Shown piece by piece: positions 1-6,458 of a DNA stretch of 6,458 bases; the stretch's first letter is position 1; each line of letters starts with the position of its first letter. The notes beneath the pieces were generated by a model, which searched no databases, had not been told where the DNA came from, and worked only from the letters and a program-made list of their open reading frames with translations. The DNA is taken from contig CAMLIZ010000205.1 of NCBI GenBank assembly GCA_946480245.1, forward strand, positions 1-6,458, written 5' to 3'. The position numbers were made by a program, and so were the translations under genes. Origin of the DNA: an uncultured Pseudomonadota bacterium. GTDB taxonomy: Bacteria; Pseudomonadota; Gammaproteobacteria; Burkholderiales; Burkholderiaceae.

Positions 1-961
1 CGGCCAGCGGCGAGGTGTTGACGCAGAAGTTCATCGTCAGCGTGGGCTCGTCCACGGTCAGCATCGGCAGCGGTCCGGGTGTCTCGACACTGGTCACCGT
101 CACGCCGATGCCGATGTCCTCGATGCCGTTGATCAGCACGATGTCGCCGGGCCCCGCGCTGTCGGACTGGCGGCGCTCGAGCCCCTCGAATGTGAGCACC
201 TGGTTGATGCGGCCCTTGCGCTGGGCGCCCTCCGGGCCTTCGCAGATGGCCACTTCCATGCCCGGCTTGATCGTCCCCTGGTTGACACGGCCGATGCCGA
301 TGCGGCCGACGTAGCTCGAATAGTCGAGCGAGCAGATCTGCAACTGCAGCGGAGCGTTTTCGTCACCCTCGTGGGCCGGCACGTGCTGCAGCACCGCCTC
401 GAACAACGGCGCAAGGTCGGTGCCGACCTCGCCTTGCTTCAAGGTCGCCCACCCGTTGAGGCCCGAGGCGTAGACGATCGGGAAGTCGAGCTGATCCTCG
501 CTCGCGCCCAGCTTGTCGAAGAGGTCGAAGGTGGCATTGATCACGTAGTCAGGCCGTGAGCCAGGCCGGTCGACCTTGTTGATCACGACGATGGGCTTGA
601 GGCCCAGCGCCAGCGCCTTCTTCGTGACAAAGCGGGTCTGTGGCATCGGCCCTTCCACTGCATCCACCAGCAGCAGCACGCCGTCGACCATCGACAGCAC
701 GCGCTCCACTTCGCCGCCGAAGTCGGCGTGCCCCGGCGTGTCGACGATGTTGATGTGCGTACCTTGCCAGGTGACCGCGCAGTTCTTCGCCAAGATGGTG
801 ATGCCGCGCTCGCGCTCGAGATCGTTGCTGTCCATCACCCGCTCGGCGATCTGCTGGTTCTCGCGGAACGTGCCGCTTTGACGCAGCAGCTGGTCCACCA
901 GCGTGGTCTTGCCATGGTCGACGTGGGCGATGATGGCGATGTTGCGGATCTGCTTGTTCAT
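1..961 (-). CDS. typA: Ribosome-associated translational GTPase TypA/BipA, 3' part missing
   Basis: TypA/BipA is an EF-G-like GTPase that binds the ribosome and is linked to ribosome assembly, stress and low-temperature growth. I translated the frame by hand. It is open for 320 codons from the ATG at 961 to the window edge, with no stop or frameshift. The family is usually about 600 residues, so roughly half is present. The GTPase signatures are all visible: G1 AHVDHGKT (residues 12-19), the switch I segment ERERGITI (49-56) with the conserved Thr at 55, G3 DTPGH (74-78), G4 NKVD (128-131) and G5-like YASGLNG (164-170). The beta-barrel domain II follows from about residue 200, and the fragment ends at the conserved segment FCVNTSPLA. 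Its ATG overlaps the truB stop as ATGA. No strong Shine-Dalgarno sequence precedes it, so translational coupling to truB is likely. The extended similarity to E. coli TypA, as I recall that sequence, makes EF-G or LepA unlikely. Confidence 0.97.
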   Translation of the reverse strand, partial: MNKQIRNIAIIAHVDHGKTTLVDQLLRQSGTFRENQQIAERVMDSNDLERERGITILAKNCAVTWQGTHINIVDTPGHADFGGEVERVLSMVDGVLLLVDAVEGPMPQTRFVTKKALALGLKPIVVINKVDRPGSRPDYVINATFDLFDKLGASEDQLDFPIVYASGLNGWATLKQGEVGTDLAPLFEAVLQHVPAHEGDENAPLQLQICSLDYSSYVGRIGIGRVNQGTIKPGMEVAICEGPEGAQRKGRINQVLTFEGLERRQSDSAGPGDIVLINGIEDIGIGVTVTSVETPGPLPMLTVDEPTLTMNFCVNTSPLA

Positions 962-1914
962 GGGTGGTGGCTCAAAATGCCCTGCACTTCGGCGGGGCTC
1001 AACACGCGGTCGGCGATCAGTTCGCCGGCCTTGACATGGGCCGCGCCGAGAAAGGCGCGCGGTTCAGGGCCGTACACGCGCACGGCCGGGATATCGGCCA
1101 ACGCCACCCGGCGCCGCACGCCGGAGAGGAAGCGTCCTGCCTCCTCCGCGTCGAGCTGCACCTGCGGCCACTCGTGCAGCATGGCATCGGCAGGTTGCAG
1201 CAAGTTGTCGCGCTGCGCTTCGCTCAACGACTCCAGCTGCTGCAAAGTGATTGCGTCTCGCACGTTCAGCGTTCCACTCGCGGTGCGGCGCAACGCAATC
1301 AGGTGTGCTCCACAGCCCAGCGCCTCGCCGATGTCCTCGGCCAAGGTGCGCACGTAGGTGCCTTTGCTGCAACGCACGTCGATCGTCAGCTCGCTGCCGC
1401 GCCATTGCACGACATCGATCGCGTGCAGCATGACGCGCCTCGGGGTGCGCTCCACCGCAATGCCAGCACGAGCGTACTCGTACAAGGCCTTGCCGTCCTT
1501 CTTGAGCGCCGAATGCATCGGTGGCAGCTGCTCAATGTCCCCGGTAAAGCGCCGACAGGCGGAGTCGATGGCCTCGCGGTCCACCGCCACAGCGCGTTCG
1601 CGCACCACCTCACCCTCGGCATCACCGGTGCTCGTCGCGACACCCAACCGCAGCGTTGCTCGGTATGCCTTGTCGGCATCGAGGCTGATCTGCGAGAACT
1701 TGGTGGCTGCGCCGAAACACAACGGCAGCAAGCCCGAAGCCAGGGGATCGAGCGTTCCTGTGTGGCCGGCCTTTTCGGCGCGGTACAGCCGCTTCGCCTT
1801 CTGCAGCGCATCGTTGCTCGACATACCGATCGGCTTGTCGAGCAGCAGCACACCGTGAACGGCGCGGCGCGGTTGGCGCGGGCGAGGCTGGTTCAAGTCA
1901 GGCCTCGCCCTCAT
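958..1914 (-). CDS. truB: tRNA pseudouridine(55) synthase TruB
   Basis: TruB converts U55 of the tRNA T-loop to pseudouridine and also acts as a tRNA folding chaperone. Numbered from the ATG at 1914 (318 aa; E. coli about 314), the N-terminal block [20 protein letters not shown] is followed by the catalytic motif [12 protein letters not shown] with the nucleophile Asp56, then DKAYR with Tyr84, and KGTYVRT with Tyr187 and Arg189. The spacing between these residues equals that of E. coli Asp48, Tyr76, Tyr179 and Arg181, so the active site looks intact. The C-terminal 70-80 residues match the small PUA-like domain in position. The start is uncertain. ATG 1914 lies inside rbfA and has AAGG directly against it with no spacer. 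TTG 1896, one base after the rbfA stop, has a properly spaced GAGG and gives 312 aa with Asp50, closer to the family. In-frame starts further upstream (ATG 1932, TTG 1944) would overlap rbfA more. The gene ends in a 4-nt overlap with typA. Confidence 0.95.
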   Translation of the reverse strand: MRARPDLNQPRPRQPRRAVHGVLLLDKPIGMSSNDALQKAKRLYRAEKAGHTGTLDPLASGLLPLCFGAATKFSQISLDADKAYRATLRLGVATSTGDAEGEVVRERAVAVDREAIDSACRRFTGDIEQLPPMHSALKKDGKALYEYARAGIAVERTPRRVMLHAIDVVQWRGSELTIDVRCSKGTYVRTLAEDIGEALGCGAHLIALRRTASGTLNVRDAITLQQLESLSEAQRDNLLQPADAMLHEWPQVQLDAEEAGRFLSGVRRRVALADIPAVRVYGPEPRAFLGAAHVKAGELIADRVLSPAEVQGILSHHP

Positions 1915-2275
1915 CCTTCGCACGCGTCGCATTCGCGCGTGCAATCAGGGCATTGATGTCGGCAGCGCGTTCGGTAGTGCGGTCGAAGTGGAAGTGCAGC
2001 GTCGGTACCGTGTGGATCTGCAGGCGCTTGAACAGGCCATTGCGCAGGAAGCCGGCGGCCTCGTTCAAGCCGTCCTCGCACGCTTGCGCGTCGCCGACCA
2101 AGACCGAGAAGAACACCTGCGCGTGCGCATAGTCGGGCGACACCTCGACGCTGCTGATCGTGACCATGCCGATGCGCGGATCCTTCAGCTCGCGGATCAA
2201 CTCGGCCAGGTCGCGCTGGATCTGGTCGGCAACACGGTAGCTGCGGTTCGGAATGGCCTTCTTGTGTCGTGACAT
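1898..2275 (-). CDS. rbfA: 30S ribosome-binding factor A (RbfA)
   Basis: RbfA is a small KH-fold protein that binds the immature 30S subunit and helps late processing of the 16S rRNA 5' end; in E. coli it is needed for growth in the cold. The product is 125 aa (E. coli 133). Family marks are the N-terminal helix with [14 protein letters not shown] (14-27), [16 protein letters not shown] (31-46), the strand [10 protein letters not shown], the interrupted KH motif AAGFLR (73-78, Ala-x-Gly in place of the usual KH GxxG), and VPTLHFHFD (90-98). The C-terminal tail is short and charged. The ATG at 2275 is supported by GGGAG six bases upstream and by the expected N-terminus. The gene is separated from infB by 75 nt that hold a strong stem-loop, and it abuts or overlaps truB. 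Confidence 0.96.
   Translation of the reverse strand: MSRHKKAIPNRSYRVADQIQRDLAELIRELKDPRIGMVTISSVEVSPDYAHAQVFFSVLVGDAQACEDGLNEAAGFLRNGLFKRLQIHTVPTLHFHFDRTTERAADINALIARANATRAKDEGEA
1903..1906 (-). promoter_or_regulatory. Possible Shine-Dalgarno for a TTG start of truB
   Basis: GAGG on the minus strand, inside the last codons of rbfA, sits 6 nt before a TTG at 1896. It is the best-placed ribosome-binding sequence near the truB start and favours TTG 1896 over ATG 1914. With only four matching bases it could be chance in GC-rich sequence. Confidence 0.45.
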
Positions 2276-2281
2276 CCTGGG

Positions 2282-2286
2282 CTCCC
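2282..2286 (-). promoter_or_regulatory. Ribosome-binding site of rbfA, next to a hairpin
   Basis: GGGAG on the minus strand, with a 6-nt spacer to ATG 2275, fixes the rbfA start. It begins only 6 nt after the base of the 14-bp stem-loop at 2293-2325, so the hairpin should touch the upstream edge of an initiating ribosome's footprint. Confidence 0.75.
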
Positions 2287-2292
2287 AACAAA

Positions 2293-2325
2293 CAAGAAGC
2301 CCCGCCGGCTTGGCGGGGCTTCTTG
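2293..2325 (-). terminator. Perfect 14-bp stem-loop between infB and rbfA, terminator-like
   Basis: On the minus strand CAAGAAGCCCCGCC pairs perfectly with GGCGGGGCTTCTTG around a 5-nt loop, AAGCC. The RNA then continues UUUGUUGGG, a short, interrupted U-rich tract. A GC-rich stem followed by U residues is the shape of an intrinsic terminator, but the tract is poor and rbfA, truB and typA lie downstream. A leaky or attenuating terminator, or a site that stabilises the infB mRNA 3' end or directs processing, is more likely than a full stop. On the plus strand the stem is followed by TACTTCTTGCG, which is a worse terminator tail. The structure is seen directly; the function is inferred. Confidence 0.7.
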
Positions 2326-2350
2326 TACTTCTTGCGAAGCAGTCCCCGCC
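2312..2350 (-). other. Possible alternative hairpin competing with the terminator-like stem
   Basis: Directly after the infB stop codon the minus strand reads GGCGGGG (2350-2344), the same seven bases as the start of the descending arm of the downstream stem. It can pair with CCCCGCC (2318-2312), which is part of the ascending arm. Between them lies a small self-complementary element, TGCTTC-GCAA-GAAGTA (2341-2326), with a GNRA-type GCAA tetraloop and one G-U pair. The two folds exclude each other. The pairing is visible in the sequence, but regulatory use is speculation and the 14-bp stem should be the more stable. Confidence 0.35.
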
Positions 2351-5206
<2,856 letters not shown>

Positions 5207-5214
5207 TGTTGAAA

Positions 5215-5219
5215 TCCTT
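5215..5219 (-). promoter_or_regulatory. Ribosome-binding site of infB
   Basis: AAGGA on the minus strand, 8 nt before ATG 5206, in the 53-nt gap after nusA. It supports the annotated infB start and independent ribosome loading. I saw no convincing promoter or hairpin in the rest of this gap. Confidence 0.8.
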
Positions 5220-5259
5220 GCTTCCTAGCGGGGTGCACTGGCGAGTCTCGGGCCGGCGC

Positions 5260-6458
5260 TCAGGCGGTGAACCAATGTTCACGCGCCTTCATGATCAGCG
5301 CCTTGGCCTTGGCGTCTTCGACGCCGGTCAATTCCATCAGCTCGTCCACAGCGAGATCGGCCAGATCGTCCCGCGTGTGGATGCCGCCTTCCGAGAGGCG
5401 AGCAATGAGCTCCGGCGAGAGGCCCTCGAGGTCGCGCAGATCCTGCGATGTTTCCTCGACGCGTTCCTCGCGCGCAATCTCCATCGTGAGCAGCGCGTCC
5501 TTGGCACGGGTGCGCAGCTCGTTGACAGTGTCTTCGTCGAAGGCGTCGATCTCCAGCATCTCCTGGAGCGGCACATAGGCCACTTCTTCGAGGCTGTTGA
5601 AACCCTCGCCGATCAGGATGTCGGCCACCTCTTCGTCGACGTCGAGCTTGTCGACGAAGAGCTTGCGTACCACCTCGGTCTCCTGCGCGTGCTTCTGCGC
5701 CGATTCCTCGGCCGTCATGATGTTGATGCGCCAGCCCGTGAGCTCGGAGGCCAGGCGCACGTTCTGGCCGCCACGGCCGATGGCGATCGCGAGGTTTTCC
5801 TCGTCGACCACCACGTCCATTGCGTGGCGCTCTTCATCCACCACGATCGACTGAACGTTGGCCGGTGCCAGCGCGCCAATCACAAATTGGGCCGGATCTT
5901 CCGACCACAAGACGATGTCGACGCGCTCACCTGCCAGCTCGTTGGTGACCGCGTTGACGCGCGAACCGCGCACGCCCACGCAGGTGCCGATAGGATCCAC
6001 ACGCTTGTCGTGCGACACCACGGCGATCTTGGCTCGGCTGCCCGGGTCACGAGCGCAGCTCTTGATCTCGAGCAACGCCTGTTCGATCTCCGGCACTTCC
6101 TGCGCGAACAGCTCGATCATGAAGCCCGGCGCAGCGCGGCTGAGCATGATCTGCGGGCCGCGCTGCGTGGGATCGATGCCGGCGATGAAAGCCCTCACCC
6201 GGTCGCCCGAGCGGAGATTCTCCTTCGGGATCATTTCGCTGCGCTTGAGCCGGCCTTCAACCCGACCCGACTCGACGATGATGTCGCCCTTGTCCAGCCG
6301 CTTGACGGTGCCGACGAAGATCTTCTCGCCCCGGGCAAGAAAGTCGTTGAGCAGCTGCTCGCGCTCGGCGTCGCGGATCTTCTGCAGGATCACCTGCTTT
6401 GCAGCCTGGGCGCCGATGCGGCCGATCGGCACCGACTCGATCGACTCCTCGATGTGGT
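5260..6458 (-). CDS. nusA: Transcription termination/antitermination factor NusA, 5' end missing
   Basis: NusA binds RNA polymerase and nascent RNA, and modulates pausing, termination and antitermination. The frame is open from the window edge (reading HIEESIES before VPIGRIGAQ) to the TGA at 5260. By comparison with E. coli NusA about 95 N-terminal residues, most of the polymerase-binding domain, lie outside the window. What remains, numbered from the GTG-encoded Val at 6432, is an S1 domain (about 36-101, [19 protein letters not shown]), KH1 with CVGVRGSRV (151-159), KH2 with [13 protein letters not shown] (217-229), and two acidic C-terminal repeats (about 255-325 and 330-390) with [17 protein letters not shown] (279-295) and [18 protein letters not shown] (353-370). 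Both KH GxxG loops are intact. A start at 6432 would be artificial, since homology continues upstream. Its position before infB matches the conserved operon, and rimP would be expected just upstream, beyond the edge. Confidence 0.97.
   Translation of the reverse strand, partial: HIEESIESVPIGRIGAQAAKQVILQKIRDAEREQLLNDFLARGEKIFVGTVKRLDKGDIIVESGRVEGRLKRSEMIPKENLRSGDRVRAFIAGIDPTQRGPQIMLSRAAPGFMIELFAQEVPEIEQALLEIKSCARDPGSRAKIAVVSHDKRVDPIGTCVGVRGSRVNAVTNELAGERVDIVLWSEDPAQFVIGALAPANVQSIVVDEERHAMDVVVDEENLAIAIGRGGQNVRLASELTGWRINIMTAEESAQKHAQETEVVRKLFVDKLDVDEEVADILIGEGFNSLEEVAYVPLQEMLEIDAFDEDTVNELRTRAKDALLTMEIAREERVEETSQDLRDLEGLSPELIARLSEGGIHTRDDLADLAVDELMELTGVEDAKAKALIMKAREHWFTA

Noticed and set aside
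728..1357. A 209-codon plus-strand frame spanning the truB-typA junction
   Set aside because: It is antisense to the junction of two well-supported genes, and its protein is low-complexity without motifs or a supported start.
964..1956. A 330-codon plus-strand open frame opposite truB
   Set aside because: It nearly mirrors truB, its product resembles no family I know, and truB has all catalytic residues on the other strand. It is a shadow frame.
5207..5259. Possible promoter or regulatory hairpin in the nusA-infB gap
   Set aside because: Apart from the infB Shine-Dalgarno sequence I found no -35/-10 pair and only short, weak inverted repeats, so I cannot support a regulatory element.

Overview
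The window holds a continuous block of bacterial housekeeping genes, all on the minus strand. In transcription order they are nusA (5' end cut off by the window edge), infB, rbfA, truB and typA/bipA (3' end cut off). These genes link transcription elongation, translation initiation, 30S maturation, tRNA modification and ribosome-associated GTPase function. The high GC content, strong G/C preference at third codon positions and close protein similarity to proteobacterial homologues fit a betaproteobacterium. The order nusA-infB-rbfA-truB-typA, the IF2 with a long Ala/Glu/Arg linker and a Gly/Arg patch, and the sequence details point to Burkholderiales, perhaps near the Rubrivivax/Leptothrix/Methylibium group. 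That placement is inferred from recalled family features, not from a search.

Layout from right to left: nusA occupies 6458-5260, and a 53-nt gap carrying a good Shine-Dalgarno sequence leads to infB (5206-2351). A 75-nt gap then contains the strongest non-coding signal in the window, a perfect 14-bp GC-rich stem-loop of terminator type just upstream of the rbfA ribosome-binding site, plus a possible competing hairpin that starts right after the infB stop codon. rbfA (2275-1898) runs directly into truB, whose start is ambiguous (ATG at 1914 or TTG at 1896). truB ends in a 4-nt ATGA overlap with typA, which runs off the left edge. No stretch longer than about 75 nt lacks a gene.

No mobile element, CRISPR array, tRNA or rRNA gene, or cargo island is visible, and I see no frameshift or missing catalytic residue in any gene. 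I do not see a previously undescribed system. The parts worth a second look are the infB-rbfA intergenic RNA structure, the truB start and the overlap-coupled typA start. The long open frames on the plus strand are explained as antisense shadows of high-GC coding sequence.
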